Assembly: GCA_027943245.1 (NCBI GenBank)
Contig: JANDJZ010000079.1
Location: forward strand, 79,652-143,651
Source: Acanthamoeba sp. SK_2022b
Lineage: Eukaryota; Discosea; Longamoebia; Acanthamoebidae
DNA length: 64,000 bases
Direction of reading: 5' to 3'
The notes under the pieces are model-generated. The model did no database searches. It was not told the DNA's origin and worked only from the letters and a program-made list of their open reading frames with translations. Each line of letters opens with the position of its first letter. Position 1 is the first letter of the stretch. Both the position numbers and the translations under genes were made by a program. This document shows positions 11,932 through 26,000 of this stretch, piece by piece.

Positions 11932-14900
11932 ATGAGTGACCACGATGAAAAGAAGGCCAGGAAAAAGAGGGAGAAGCTTGAGAAGAAGCTGGCACAGTCG
12001 GAGGGAAAGAGGCAAAGCCAGCTCATCCGAACTGGGTCGGCCTACTTCAATGCACCCAAATCGCCATCATCCGAGGGTATGGGCGCGAGGACCAACTCCT
12101 CCAGTAAGCTCAAGCGCCTCGCTTCCATGTCCTCGCGCAACCTCTCGCCCGCATCCTTCAAGAAGAACAACGCTGCGGCCCCTTCGTCGTCGCTCTCAGT
12201 TTCTAATTCCAACTTGTCGGTTTCATCTTCGAACCTCTCCTCCCCTGGTGGCGAGGGCGCACGCCGCGCGAAGACGGGCAGCTTCATCGGTGGCGCAGCT
12301 ACCAAGAAGCTCAGGCGTCTCTCTGCCTCCTTCGATCCGCGCAGGGGGTTTAACATGGGCGGCAGCTCGCGCACACTCAAGATGGTGGGCAGCTCGGACC
12401 GGTTCGGTCCGTACACCGACGACGAGGACGATAGCGGCATGAGCGACAGCGAAGGAGGCGCCTCATCGGAGGCGATGCTGGCCAAGTACCTCCCGTTCCT
12501 CGCGCCCGTTGCCACCAAGGTCATCGCCCAGGCCGTGGACGCGGCTCCGCCGTCCAACAGCGAGCCGTCGTCGTCTCGCCCCGCTGCCTCCTCCGCCGGC
12601 TCCTCCTATCCCTCCTCCAGCTTTGCCAGCGGACCCTTTGGCATCGATGAAGACGATGACCCTAACCTCCCAGGTCGATTCCTTTCGCTTGCTCTTCCGT
12701 TTGCGAGCAGCCCTTTGCGCAAGTTGGCTTTTTGTGTGCACTCCTGACTCCCTTCCAACCTCGCGTCCCGCGTGCGTTGGCGAACAACAGATGGAGCGAC
12801 TGGCGAAGAGACGCAGGATGCCATTCTCAGCCTCATAGAGAGTGAGTCGCTCGGACCTACGTTCAGGTGGGACAACGACCCGGCTTTGGTCTATTCATGC
12901 AAACACTGACAGAGCGCTTTTGGTGTGTGCGTGTGTGACGTGATGTGTGATGTGTGGAGGGCAGGTCGGTGTTTGAGCAGGAGAAGGAGCAGGAATTCAT
13001 TCGCACGCTCGCTCTCTTCATTCGAGGCAAGAGGAAGGAGATCGAGAACGTCTGCAACTTTCACTACCAGGTATCCTTTGCTCGCGGATTCAGTCCTGTG
13101 CGTCTGTCGATATTGACTGAAAAGGGCTCGTGTTACGTTTGCATCGGGGGGGGGGGACAAGGAATTCATTCACAGCGTGGACGAACTGCTGGCCTTGCGA
13201 ACGGAAACCGGTCAGCTGAAGGATGATATCGTGCATCTCAACACACAGATCCAGGCCACGGGCGCCTCCCTTCTTGACAAGGTGACCCCAATCCCTGTAA
13301 CGCATTTGCTTTTGCGTTTTTTGCTGCTGACCCCATGGGCTCGTGTATGCGTGACAGTCGCAAGCACTGCTCGAGTTGCGTGCCACGCATGCCAACATCA
13401 ACGCAGCGATTGAGGAGCTGTCGCGTTGCGTCTTCGTCTTCCATCAGTGCGAGCAGGCCAACCGACAGATCAAGGACGGGCAGTTTTACAAGGCCCTCAA
13501 GGTCAGCCCTCCCCACTACATGGCTCGTATGAGTGTAGTGCTTTCTGACATCGGATTGGTGGTGTGTTCCAGGTGTTGGGAGAGATCGAGCATCAGTCGT
13601 TACCACAACTGCCCCAGTATGAGTTCGTCAAATATCTCGGTGCGTGAAAATCACGGTTTTGCTGGCCAGGCTCATCGGCAGAGTGTGGTCGTGATGCCGC
13701 CGTGCCCTGTGCTCATCTCTCTTCTTGCACACAGAAAGCAAGATCCCGGCGCTCAAGGAGACGATCAAGAAATACGTCACCGACGAATTTAATGACTGGC
13801 TGGTCAGGTACCAATACGACGTCTGCATGGATTGTGTAATCGCCTTTTCTCTAAGCACTTTTTCATTTCGTGACAGTATGCGCGAGCACGCTATGGACAT
13901 AGGAGCGCTGGCCATCGAGCAGATGACCGCTCAGATCAAGGAAGAGCAACGAATCAAGCAAGAACTGCAGGTCTGCCTCCTCCCCTTCTCACCTGCAAGT
14001 GTGTCGTCTCCGGTTGACCCTGTTCTCTTGTCGTTGGTGTAAATGAAAATCACAGGAAACTGTGTACAGAGCACCGGAGAGCGAGGTCCCCGAGAAGGAG
14101 GACAAGAAGCGGAGGCGAAAGAAAGACGCCACCACGCCCAGAGGACGCAACGCAACAAAGGGCAAGGAGGCCGGTCGGGCCACTACGCGACAAGAAAGCG
14201 AGAACAACGACGAAGGTATGCTTGCCTATGATGCCCTCGCCGTCCCATCAGCTGCGCACCACTAACCACCGCGATGCAGTGAGCATCTTCCAGCGAGCGG
14301 GCGTTACCTTTACGCCCGTGTACAAGTGCATCCACATCTACGAGAACCTGTCATCACTTACCGAGTTCGAGAACTACTATCAATACACGCGCCAGGTATA
14401 CCTTCTACCAACCGGCCGTCACTCTGCTCTGCTTGCTGATAATTTCTCCTCCTCCGTTTCTTTTCGTTGTTGTTGCGTGATTCGCTTTGCGCACAAAGCT
14501 GCAAGCGCACTTGGTGCAGCAGGGGCCCGCTGGGCCCGCTTTTCTCGCAAGCAGGCGCGCCTACGAGTCCTACTTTTTCCAGATCACAGGCTTCTTCATC
14601 GTCGAAGCACACGTCTGGCACACCACCCAGAACCTCATCTCCCCCTCGACGGTACCCTGTCTCCTCTCTCTCTCTCACACACACCACACACACAGCTACG
14701 CCCTACGCCCTACATTCCACACTCCGCAGTGCATTCTTCTCAAATGTGTTGGGCTGGCCTTGGGTACCACACCAACAACAGGTGAAAGGCTGGTGGGAGA
14801 CGGCCGCGCACCGCATCCGCGCGGCCCTGCAGGAGCAGGTGACGACCTACTGCAAGGATGTGGTGGTGCTGCAGCAGTTGCGGGACTTTGTGTTCCTCTT

Positions 14901-16794
14901 CACGCGCACCATCAGCACCTACGGGTACGATGTGACGCTGATGCAGGACTTCTTCAAGAACATGCGCGACAAGTACATCGACCTTGCCACCCAGTCCTAC
15001 CGCGAGGAGTTCCTCACGGTACAGCACGCCTCCCTCCCCCCACACGTGGATGTTCGTTTCGCGCTGCTGTACTGATGAGCACGATCGCACGTACTAGGTC
15101 ATGGAAAGGGAGACCTTCCAGCCACTGTATATAGCCGACAACGAGGAGTATCAGCTAATGATCCTCGACAACAACCTGGACCAGATCTTCCCCCACCAAC
15201 TGCGGTACGCCTTTTGTGATGGTTTACGAACAATGCGCGCGCGCACACACACGCACGTACACACACACATGTCGCCGGACGCAAACCTCGCTTGTTCTTC
15301 GGTCAGACTGCCCATGAAGTTTCCCTTTTGCGCGTTCGTGCCGAATTGCGTGTCGATCGTGAAGCACTTCATCAAGACCTACTACGAATTCTCCAAGGAC
15401 CTCTTTGCCGACACGGACGAGTTTGTGAAAAAGGTAGAGGAGGCCCGCGTCGTCGCTCTCTTTTTCTTTCTCTTAAACATATGCGTTATCTAGGGAACGG
15501 AGCTGCTGCTCAAGGTCATGTGCAGCACGATCAGCAAACAAGTAACCGATTCGAGCACAAGCAATGTCTCGTCGTTGGTGCAGCTCTCCTTGAGCCTTCC
15601 CTACATGAAGAATTGCTGCAACATCTTCGAAGGCTACATCTCTTCCTTCAAGTACGCGCTGCGCGTACGCTGCCTCAACCGCTGCGTCTGCGCTCATGTC
15701 GAATGTTGTGCGGGAACCATAGATACCTGGGCGCGGAGGCTTCGCCGCTGAGTCGGTCGATGTTCGACGCTCTGCGCGAGAATGCGGAGAAGCGCATGTT
15801 CGAGGTCATCGACCGAAAGATCGACGAGCTCTTTGACAACGTCGACATCAACTGGTACGACCTAGCTCGCTAGAAGCCTCACCTATACTCCTCCAACGTT
15901 ACATGTCTGTCGGGGGGGCTGGCGCCCTTGCAGGGCACCGCAAGCGCCGTCCAAGGAGCCCAGAGATTGGGTTGGGGGTATGTCGCCACCTCAAGCCGAA
16001 ACGGCATATCTGGATTGGTGTACTGATCTCGTTGAGTGGTGTTCCCCTTGGCAGAGTTGTTCTTGTATCTGCAAACGACGTTGGCTGTGTTTGATCCGTT
16101 GCGACAAGAGCTGCGGGACGAAATCACGCTTGAGGCGTTCAATCGCATGGCTGTCTGCTTGCGGGTTCGTACGGCGCGACGCAGTGCAAGCCGACATCGC
16201 GTTTGTGTCTCTCATCTCCACGGTGTACGTGCAGAACATGGTTTACAACAACGACGCCAAGCGCATCAACAGAGCGGCGATCCAGAGTCTGGATAGCGAC
16301 CTGCGATATGCGGAGAGCTACACCCGGCAGTGGAACGTCTCCGCCCTCCAGAGCTCCCTACAGGAACTGCGTCAGGTGAACCACACGGACGACCTCACTT
16401 TCCACTCCTCGCGCCCGCTTGCTCGCACTCACTCGCTTCAAATTGGTCGTACGGCAGTTGGTGAACTTGTTACTGACCGACAACGTGCTCGAGTTCTTGG
16501 ACGAACGGGTGCGGCGAGCCAAGTACCCCGATCTTGTGGACATTCCCAAGCTCGTTGGTCTGCTGCACAAGTACGCGCACGACTTCACATATGAATTGTT
16601 GCTGGCGCTGATGTTACTGATCGATACACCTATGTAGGTTCGAGACGGAGACAACCCTTGGTCGATTCTCTGTGGCTCTGGGCGGCAAGGCCTCGAAGCG
16701 TCAGACTGTGGAGACACTCATACGCAGTCTCTCAAACGAGAGAAGTGGCTCCAGCAGCCCCATGGCATTTCTTGCCCTCAGAGGCGACAAATGA
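11932..16794 (+). CDS. SEC15: Exocyst complex subunit Sec15 (EXOC6)
   Basis: A subunit of the octameric exocyst that tethers secretory vesicles to the plasma membrane; family members bind Rab8/Sec4-type GTPases. The ATG at 11932 opens a Ser- and Lys-rich disordered head of about 240 residues that I do not recall from animal or yeast Sec15. The conserved body starts near 12960 (EFIRTLALFIRGKRKEIENV, VCNFHYQEFIHSVDEL). It continues through LKVLGEIEHQSLPQLPQYEF (about 13500-13610), YKCIHIYENL (about 14320), FFQITGFFIVEAHVWH (about 14570), FPFCAFVPN-type and STNVSSLVQL-type segments (about 15330-15600) and NWAPQAPSKEPRDWVG (about 15850-15975). The C-terminal domain includes LFLYLQTTLAVFDPL (about 16056-16100) and ends RGDK. 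About 17 short introns. The basic insert rich in K/R/E at about 14090-14210 falls where animal Sec15 has a charged loop. Confidence 0.92.
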
Positions 16795-17006
16795 ACATTG
16801 ATGTGAAGAGAACCCCCTAACAACACCCAAACACCCTTGATGTCGTACTGGCGTGGTCTGTGACTAAAAACTCTGGTGCTGGTAATATACGCCCGTCTCG
16901 CCACCACCTCGCAGGGAGCTCTATCGGGTGCACCCGATTGGCCGAGGGTCAAATGTCAAACGCCCTTGTTAGTTGTCAACGTAATTATAATAAGCACGTA
17001 AAATAA

Positions 17007-18621
17007 ATGGAGGTACCAACAGTAAGGCCTGGTTGTGAAACTCGTTTCGTGGTGCAGAATGTGTTTGTTCCTAGCGCCCTCCTGCAAGGTACACAAGAAT
17101 CAAATCTTAAGGAAGATCTTAATCTTTGTTCATCTTTTGTTTGGTTTTGGGGGACAGAGGAGTGGCAAGAGCGGGGCAACACCGAGTGCGTGCGTCGCGA
17201 CGTCCACATTGACGCCGGTGTGATCGTGGCCGTCACCGAGCCCAACGACGCCGGCCCGGCAGGCCCCGCCATCACCGTCATCGACGGCACCACCAAGCTC
17301 CTGCTTCCTGGGTGAGGGCCTCTCTTATCTGCACACGCGTGTGCGTGTCGTGCGCTGACGTCGTGCGTGTCGTGCGTGTGTTGCGCAGGTTCCTGAATGG
17401 ACACACGCACTCGGGAGAGATGTTCAACCGCGGGGCGATCCCGCCGCTGCCGCTGGAGCTCTGGCTGGGCTACCTCTGGGACCACAGCCCACAGGACCCC
17501 AGCCTCTACTACCTCTCCGCCCTCCTGAACGTTCGTCACCCCCGCCTCCCTCCCCTCTCGCCCTATCTCACGCATGTGCGGTGTCTGCGGTGGTGCATGT
17601 GTGAGGCGTGGTGAGTGCAGGCGGTGGAGGGACTGAAGACGGGGGTGACATGCGTGCTGGATATGCCCTCGGTGATGGGCAGCCCTGGCCAGGAGTTCGA
17701 GTGCCTTGAGGCCGTCTGTCGGGTAACGTCACACAACGACCTCCGCGCCGCTCTGCTGCTGACGTGGCATGGCGTGCATTACACCACCTGTGCACACACA
17801 ACATGCAGGCGTACAGGGAGGTGGGGATCCGCGCGTTCGTGTGTCCTCTCGTGGGCGACCTGCCCTTCGACGCGGCCGTGGCCTACGGGTGCGGCCACGG
17901 CCGCAGCCCCTACGCCGGAGCTGACAAGCACGAACCGCGCAAGACCGACTGGATCATGGCCTTCATGGAGAACGCCGTCCAGGTGCACACCACCTCACAA
18001 CATAAACAGCAGCAGCAGCAGCAGCAATATACACGCACACTCACTTACCACCGCACGCACACGCATGGCAAAACAGAAGCTGCATCGGCCGGAGGATGGA
18101 ATCGAGATTGGGGTGGGTCCGACCGGTATGCAGATGTGCAGCAACGAACTGTTCACCCGGTGCCGGGAGCTGAGCGAGAAGCACGGACTCGTGCGGCACA
18201 CTCACCTCCTCGAGACCGTAAACCAAAAGAAGGTAGCCTCGATCGACAAGGCCGCGGTTGGTTCGCCGATGATTGAAAGTCGGTTGCGGTGTGCGTGTGC
18301 GTATGTGCGTGTGCGTATCAAGTTGGCGATGGAGAAATATGGATGTAGTGCGGTGGAGCATTTGACGAAGCTGGGCTTCTTCAACGAGAAGACCACCTGC
18401 GCTCACTCTGTCTGGCTCGACAGCAAGTACGCTCCGCGCACACACATCGACACCACCGCACCACCGGGCAATGAGCTGACGAGACTCGATGATGGACTTG
18501 CAGTGACATTGCTGTTCTGAAGCCGACCGGCGCAACGCCCGTCCACAACCCGCTCTCCAACCTCCGTTTGGGCAGGTAGGCCCGCGGCTCCATTCCAGAT
18601 ACCAGTGTTAACCCGCACGTG

Positions 18622-18688
<67 letters not shown>

Positions 18689-19616
18689 GTGTGTGTGTGT
18701 GTCGTGTGTGTGTGTCGTGTGTATCACATTGCCGTGTTGACGCACACGCAAGTGGGATCGCGCCGGTGCTGAAGTACCTCGACGCCAAGATCAACGTGTG
18801 TTTCGGATGCGACGGTGCCTCATCCAACGACTCCCAGGACATGCTTGAGGTGCTCATACCGTACACGCATCGCACGACCACACAACGCATGCAACACACG
18901 CAGCGCACCGTGTTGCTCATTTCCAAGAATGCGCAGGCAATCAAGATTGGCTCGATCCTGCACAACATCACCGACTTGGACTACACCCGCTGGATCACCC
19001 CCGACCAGGTCCGTCCCTCTCTTTCACTCCGTGGCGTGATGAGGCTCAGGAATTGAGAGAGTGTGGCGGTGCATACATGCCTGTTACGATTCAGGCATTC
19101 CGCATGGCGGCAATCGGAGGCGCGCGGGCGGTCGGACTGCAGGACAAGACGGGCCTTGTCGAAGTGGGCCGGTCGGCCGACCTGGTGCTTTACGACCTTG
19201 CCAACTCGCTCTCCATCTTGCCCCGCACCGACATCCTCGGGTATTCGCCCCAACCGCACACACCTTTAAGAAACACACGCGTATGAAACGACACGACACA
19301 CGCCGAAACAGGTTGCTGTTGCTGGGTCGGCCCAACAATCTGGTGACGGATGTGTGGGTGCGCGGTCGCCGCGTTGTCAGTAACGGCCAAGTGGTACACT
19401 CGCATACTCCATCGCATGGCCACCGTGCACGCGGGCTTACTGGCTGGATGGACGGATGGTGGGGACCTAAAGGCGGGGGTTGACGAGGAGAAGCTGAAGA
19501 GGGACCTGTTTGCCTCCTCGGATTGGAACACCATGCCGCGCACATCAGCCATGCGCTCCTCGGTCGAGCGGCGGTACCGCCAGGTCGTGGTGGACACCAC
19601 CACAGAGCGAGAATAG
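17007..19616 (+). CDS. TRZ/ATZ-family amidohydrolase (metal-dependent deaminase/chlorohydrolase type)
   Basis: A TIM-barrel amidohydrolase of about 480 residues. Metal ligands appear in order: HxH in FLNGHTHSGEM (about 17391-17420), the next His in RHTHLLETVNQ (about 18195-18230), AHSVWL (about 18400-18420) and Asp in FGCDGASSND (about 18801-18830). HNPLSNLRLGSGIAPV (about 18545-18770) is typical of the group containing S-adenosylhomocysteine/methylthioadenosine deaminases, and the C-terminal GRSADLVLYDL closes the composite beta domain. No catalytic ligand is missing, so it should be active; the substrate cannot be told from sequence. ATG at 17007 is followed by MEVPTVRPGCETRF and a first intron. 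The intron at 18576-18752 holds a long GT microsatellite, and the intron at about 17981-18074 contains a CAG run. TAG at 19614-19616. Confidence 0.85.
18624..18721 (+). repeat. (GT)n microsatellite in amidohydrolase intron
   Basis: A pure GT run from 18624 to about 18687, then GT blocks interrupted by single C bases to 18721. It sits inside the intron 18576-18752, about 30 bp before the 3' splice site, so it is a UG tract in the pre-mRNA. Confidence 0.95.
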
Positions 19617-20066
19617 CAGGCGGCAGTCAGCGATACTTGAGGTCTGCTTTGTGTTCTTCCTTTTCCAATCCACATGTGGTTGATGATCACTGCCTCCATG
19701 TCTGGAGGTGTCTCAGCCAGTCCAGTTGCATTTAAATCATATGCATTACTTTGGTAACCATAGTTAAGATAAATAATTTTTTGTAATGGTCGTCTTAGAC
19801 CCAAAATTTTCATTTTTGATTTTAAAACCTGGTGCTTAAAAGAGGCAGTGGCTCTTTTTCACTCAGATCAAACCTGTACCCTAGCCTCTCTCATTAAATA
19901 TTTTTCAAATTTTATGAATTCGATGCTTTGTTGCAAAGAGAATCATTGATTTTCCACTAAATTTTTGACAAATCCTACGAAACCGGTATTCTTTCTGGTT
20001 CGCCCAGAAGATTAAGAGAAAGAGCGCGGCTGGGCTGATTGCATTACGATACGTCTCAGCAAGCGG
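19617..20066. other. AT-rich intergenic region upstream of the HECT gene
   Basis: 450 bp with no gene. From about 19737 to 19990 the composition is markedly AT-rich against GC-rich surroundings, with several runs of T and A. It presumably carries the amidohydrolase terminator region and the HECT promoter. No specific element was recognised. Confidence 0.4.
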
Positions 20067-22974
20067 ATGATGGACCCAGACACATTTTGGGCTTCTCTCA
20101 ACGAATCCTCCCTCTTCGCCAATGATTTTCTGCTACAAGCGCCTAGACTGCAACAAAGGGGGCTCTCAGCTGTTGAATCGAATTTCTTCCGCGATGCCTC
20201 ATGGTCACAACACCAGCATCAGCAGCAATTCGAGTCAGGCGCCACTCAGCAAGATTTTTATCTGAGTGGCATTGTGGGCGATGAGGACATGCAAGAGACC
20301 ACTACGGCATCAGCAAATGACGAAAAGGCAACAGGTGGGAGCGAGCCGAGAGTGCACGTAGCCCACTTCCTCGCCGAGATCATGGCACTGTCGTCGCCTG
20401 TTGCCAACTCGTCCTTCTCGAGCCTGTTGTCTCGCCGCGTGCATCTGCTTCGCCATATTCACGAGGGCTTCGCTAGGCAGCGTCTTGTTGTTCAACGATC
20501 TCGGCACCAGGCACAGATGATGGTGCGCCCTCACCTTCATTCCCATGTGCACTTCTCTCTTGTGCGCTTTTTACATAACACACCGGTAGTTAACCAAAAC
20601 ACTGTTGGCGCCACAAAGCCCCAGCAGCAGGAGGGGCTGGGGCCTTCTGCATATGGCGGCTCGAGCCACACGACAATGGAGGGCCTCTTTGAGGGGTTCA
20701 CGTACGTGACAGCTGAGGGAGTGCCGGCGGGTGTGGTGCCAAAGCGTACAAGGAAGGCGCCGCGCTCGGCAGAAAAGAAGACCCGGTCGGAGGACGATGA
20801 AGAAGAGGCCGAGGAGGTCGATCCCAAGCAACATACGATGGAGGCCCTCCAGAAGCTGCTGGCCAACACTACCTCAGAGAGCCGCCTTCGCGAGAATGCC
20901 TCCAGCATTCTGCAGCTCTTCTCCGACCTCCCGCCTTACTCTCTATTTCACGAGGAGGACAACAAGACGTTGGACGCCTTCGAGGAGCTCCTTACCACCT
21001 TCCTTAGCGGTGGGGGACAAGCTCGCAGCGCCAAGGCCAGCCAGCAGCCGCCGCCGTCTGGCCCCTCGTTGCGCAGTCAGGTATACCTCCTGCTCCTCCT
21101 CCCTCTGGCCGATCGCCCGCGGTTATCTGCATGGTTTCTAGTCTCTTATCTCGTGTACGGGCTGCTCTCTGCATCCTCCATCAACTGCAGGCTGTGACGC
21201 TGCTACTGATCCTGGCTCTCATGCGAGGTTCTGTCAAAACCTCGCTCGACGCGTTGATGTACTTGCTGGATCCGTCCAGGAAGGAATCAGCCGATGAGAA
21301 GGGGAGCCTTACACCTGCCCCACAGCAAGAAGGTTCCGCCGGAGCCGCACCAGTCATACCTGACCCTGCCGTTGGTGGTGGGACGGCCAAGGGCCGGGAG
21401 GAAGCGCTGCGCAGCGTCGTGCCGTACCTCAAGCAGCTGGAGGACTTCCGCAAGCATAAGGAACTTTGTTCGCTCTTCGAGGAAGCCTACCAGGGTAATT
21501 TGGACGCTTTGATATCCACCTTTGGTGATGGGCAATTTCTCTGACAATGTGTGGGACTCTGATGATGGCCTCAGGTATGTGGCGATACAACTGGCGCGAT
21601 ACCATGTCTCTGGCGTCTCCTTTCGGCCTCAGCCAGAGTTCTGGAGGCTTGCCGATGGGCGCGACGCTTCCGAGCATTGCCGCCTGCGGACGCTTTTTGT
21701 ACATTTTGAACAACAGAGAAGGCCTCCTCAAGGTTCGTGACGACTAGCTCCCTCCTCTGGTGTCTGTCTCTCTTTTTTCCCACATGTGAGTTGCTCGCTG
21801 ACGCAGTTCATCTCGTCGCCATGCAGGTGGGCACTGGAATCGTGGGCACTCATACCGTACGAGGGCATGTATACAACTACAAGACCAAATATGCCGGCCA
21901 GTCGGAGCAGCGCAGTTGGCTCGTCTATGTAAATAACACCCTCTACCTCAAGACGCCGAAAACTCCCTTCCCGGCCTTGATCAAGATCAATCCGGACACC
22001 CTCGAGGTAGCTAGCTTCCCCTCGCTTTCGGCATTGGCGCTGGCTGTCCTGCTAGTGCGGCGCCTTGCTCATCACAGGGTTGGCCTGGCTTTATTCATGC
22101 AGGAAGAGGGTGAGATACGCCTCTCGACTGCCGAAAGAGAGGGCCTCCAGCCGGTCGGTATTGTGAACTCGAACTACGTGCCCATGCTGACCGATGGCCG
22201 TTACATCTATGTTGTGGCGGAAACGAGGGCTGCCGCCAAGAGCGAGTTCAAACTTTTTGCCTACGATCCCTTGCAGAGCTACAAATGCATCTCCGCAACG
22301 GTGCTGCAAGGTATGCCATCTCTCTTTTTCGTAGGGATCTCTCCGTTTTCTCCTCCACTCCGGAATCAAGCGAGCAAGCTCTCATTAAGAGGAGCTTATC
22401 TTTCCTTTCCTGTTCTTTTAGGTCCGAATAACCTGACCGGACAGCATCACGGCGTGGTGTGCGACGGCTGCCAACGTTACGCCTTCCGTGGCTCGCGGTA
22501 TCTGTGCTCCGACCCTGTGTGCCGAGAGTACAACCTCTGCCACACCTGCCAGCAGCTCGGCGTCACCAACAAGCAGCACCGGAAAGACCACGTTATGGAT
22601 GTGGTCGCTGAGCCGCAGCCAGGTTCGTGTCAATCGCGTCATCAACGGGGGGGGGGCACGATAAGTTGTTTGTGCCTGAGCACTCATCAGCGTGTGTTTG
22701 TCTCTGCAACCCACCAGCCAATGCCGTGCCCGCTTTGGCGCCGCAGTGCCTCGCATCGGGGTACTTCTTCACGACCGGACATCAACTGGGCGTGCTCCTC
22801 CCGTCGGGTGTGCCGCCCAACACTCTGCGGCGCGGTAAGACAATGTGCCGCGTATTCAACATTCGCCATGGCCGACACGTCAGCGATCTCATGGTGGAGA
22901 ACGGACATAATGGTAAGTGTGGCCGCCTTCCATCTTGCCATGTACCCTTCCCTGAATTCTGACGTCGGCCATTG

Positions 22975-23017
<43 letters not shown>

Positions 23018-26000
23018 TCTTATTATCACAGGCCAATGCATCTGTTTTGATCGCAAGAACAACTTGCTGTGGATGCACTCCTCGGACACCTCTTCCGTGC
23101 TGCGCTGGACGCACTTGGGCAAGACGAGCCCCTCGTTTGTTCAGACCGACCCCGTAACGATGCTCATGCGCTACGTTTTGCCGCAGGTATTGTTTGGTCC
23201 TGGTCCGCACACTGGATTAATTACGCCATGACGACTTACACCAGGTTAACCTGGTCCTATATTGCTTTTTAGGGCAAGGCAACGCCACAACAAGTCCTGA
23301 GCAGGCAAAAGGCGGCCATGGTACTGCTGGCCAACATGTCCATCCTTGCCAAGCGCTGCGTTTCGACTGGTCGCCAAGATCGGTCGGCGCTCGCCAAGCA
23401 GCCGTTTGTCGCGGAGCGGCCCGCAAAGGCAGGCGATACGCTGACTGCCATCTATGCACTTCTCGAGCGCGCCCTCTCGGAGAAGAAGTACGGAATCGCC
23501 GCAGCGGCCACCGGTGAGCCGGAGGGCAGCCCTGGCAACCGCCCAGACGAGCCCTTGCCTGAGGGTGATGAGAACGCCGGCGCTGCCGCCCTGGCCGCTA
23601 CGCTTTCGGGTCCCAGCACCGCCAGCGCGGGATCCTTCGTCATAAGCTCGCTTCTGCAGGTCCTGGCCGCTAATCTGCAGCACCTCACTCAGGTACAAGG
23701 AGGGGAGGCGTAGTCGTAGTCTTCCTTTTTTTTTTTGACTGCTGCAGCTGGTTGGTCAATTAAAAGGATCTTCCCCGTTGTGCAGCTCCTCTCACCCGAC
23801 GAAGCGAGCAAAAGCTTCGGGCTCGTGCTGCTCGACATCAGGGACCTTCTTCTCAGGCTCGCGCTCGGCAGAGTCTTGCCGCAGCCAAGTACTACCACGA
23901 CCACCACCCTCGCCACTCCCGCGCCCGAATCACAGGCAGGCGATAAGAAGCCAGGGGACAAGACGCACGATCGGGTGGTGCAGGCAGACGCCAGGCGCTG
24001 TTTGCTTATAGGTCTGCCCATCTTCTACCCGACGCATGGCAAGCAGGCCAAGTTCCTGCACGAGCTACTGGCCATTCTCCAACTGGAGAATGACAAGTCT
24101 TGCATTGCGACCGAGGGCAAGCAGATTCCCGCAAGCCAGCTTCCAACTCCCGCAAGGCTCCTGCTCGACGACCTCCTCGAAAAGCTGTCGCAAGAGCACG
24201 CCATAGGATTGGGAGACATGCTGTTCGCTCCTCTCGTTACAGAGAGCCAAGCGTTGGCAGACAAACACAGGAAGGAGCGAGCGCCGACGCCGGACGCGGA
24301 ACTGGACGTGGCGGTTGTCATGCGTGAGTCGTCGGAAAAGATCGTGCGCGACCTGATCGAGCTCACCGTGGGGCTGATGAAGAAAAGCGGTGAGGATGCC
24401 AAGATCAGGAGGACCCGGATTCAGCAAGAAGTCCAATCGCTCCTACTTGACACGGAGGGCTCTCTGGTCGGGCCAACCGCTGCCGAGGAGGCACGCACCA
24501 TCTACAACGTGCTTCTCGCGGTGCAGCGGGATTTGCTCAGCTCTGTCGGCTTCTCCATTGGCGACGAGTCCTCTGACGAAGAAGCCACCCTCGCTGACTC
24601 TGGCGGTATGGACCTCTTCTATCAACCTCACTTAAGTGAGCTCGCTCTCTCACACCTTATATATCGCTTGCCTTCTTTTTCCCGATCAGATGTCATGAGA
24701 TTGCTGCGTTGGACTGGCTTGATGGTTCAGAAGGGTGTCGAGATAGTCGAGTTGGTGCTGCCCCGCTCTGCGTTGCGCAAAGGAGAAGCCACCATCGACG
24801 CCGATGATCACGTACTACACTCGCAACCTTTACTTTTGGTACGCGTACGCCAGTAGCTAAGGATCAATTTCTTTTTTCGTTGCCACTCCAGGTTCGCGTC
24901 CAGTACTTTGTCACCCGCTTGGGCGCGTTGCGGGACTCTCTCTTCGGTGTGGTATTACCGCCGCTGATCACTTCGCTGTACCGCTTTGCCGATCGAGCCG
25001 ATTTCGTGGACGTCCTGCCTACTCTCCTGCACCTCCTATGGGAACTGGACGAAATGAACAAGTTTTTCGTGGCCAGCAAGCCCGCCTTCAAGAGCCTACA
25101 CCTCGCGCAGGAAGCCGACAAGCGAAAGAGGAGGCAAGAGGCAGCGGCAGTGGCTCAACTCGCCGCAGCTGAAGCCTCCCGTACGCCTTCTACCAAAGAC
25201 CGCAAACCCAGGTTCGTCCAGGAACGCTAGTGGTCATTTGTGTGGCCATCACCACCAATCTATCTGGAGGATTCTGGCTTACCCAAGCGTTGATGAGTAA
25301 TTGCAGGCGGAGGAAGAGCCAGACTCCGGTGCTGGCATCGCCGCTCGTGTCCCGTGCAGAAGCGAGCAGCCCGCTACCGGAGACCGAAGACGAGACGGAG
25401 GCGCCGGTGAGCTATCCGTTTGCCTGGCTGTTGGAGCTGGAGAATACGCTCGGCACTGTCTGCGGCATGCTATCGAGTACGCTCATGGTGGGGACGCCAG
25501 AAACCAGCCAAGAGCAGGCCTTCCTCGCCCACCTGCGCTCCGATCTATTCTCGGCGGGTCTGGAGGATAGCGAGGTGGAAGCGCTTGCCACTACCTCGAC
25601 CAGCGAAGGCATGGAAGTGGACGACAGCGGCACCAAGGCAGCGCATGGAAGCGATTTCTTCAAGAGGTTTATGACCGTCGACGAATCAGACGATGAGCTG
25701 GGCCCGCTCGTCAAGTGGGCCAGCGCGGCCGGGCCGCGTTTGCCTGTCCCCACGCAGGCGGAAAAGGCGGTGGCGTTAGCGGTGCGGGCCACCTTTGCCG
25801 CCGTTGCCAAGCACGCCAACCTCGAATCCCAGCTGGTCGAATGGTCCGCGAGCCTACGCGCCGCTCAGAAGGGCATGGATCTGGAAAACAAGGACGGTGG
25901 AGATGACGCCCTGCCTCCTTCGCCGCCACTGGCGCTGCAGACCATTGCATCCACAGCGGGGTCGATCCGGTTGTGGATCATGCAGCAACAGCAGACCATC

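Noticed and set aside
16020..16060. Frameshift or 16-base intron in SEC15
   Set aside because: A normal intron of about 77 bp (GTATGT near 15979 to CCTTGGCAG near 16055) joins RDWVG to ELFLYLQ in frame, so no frameshift is needed.
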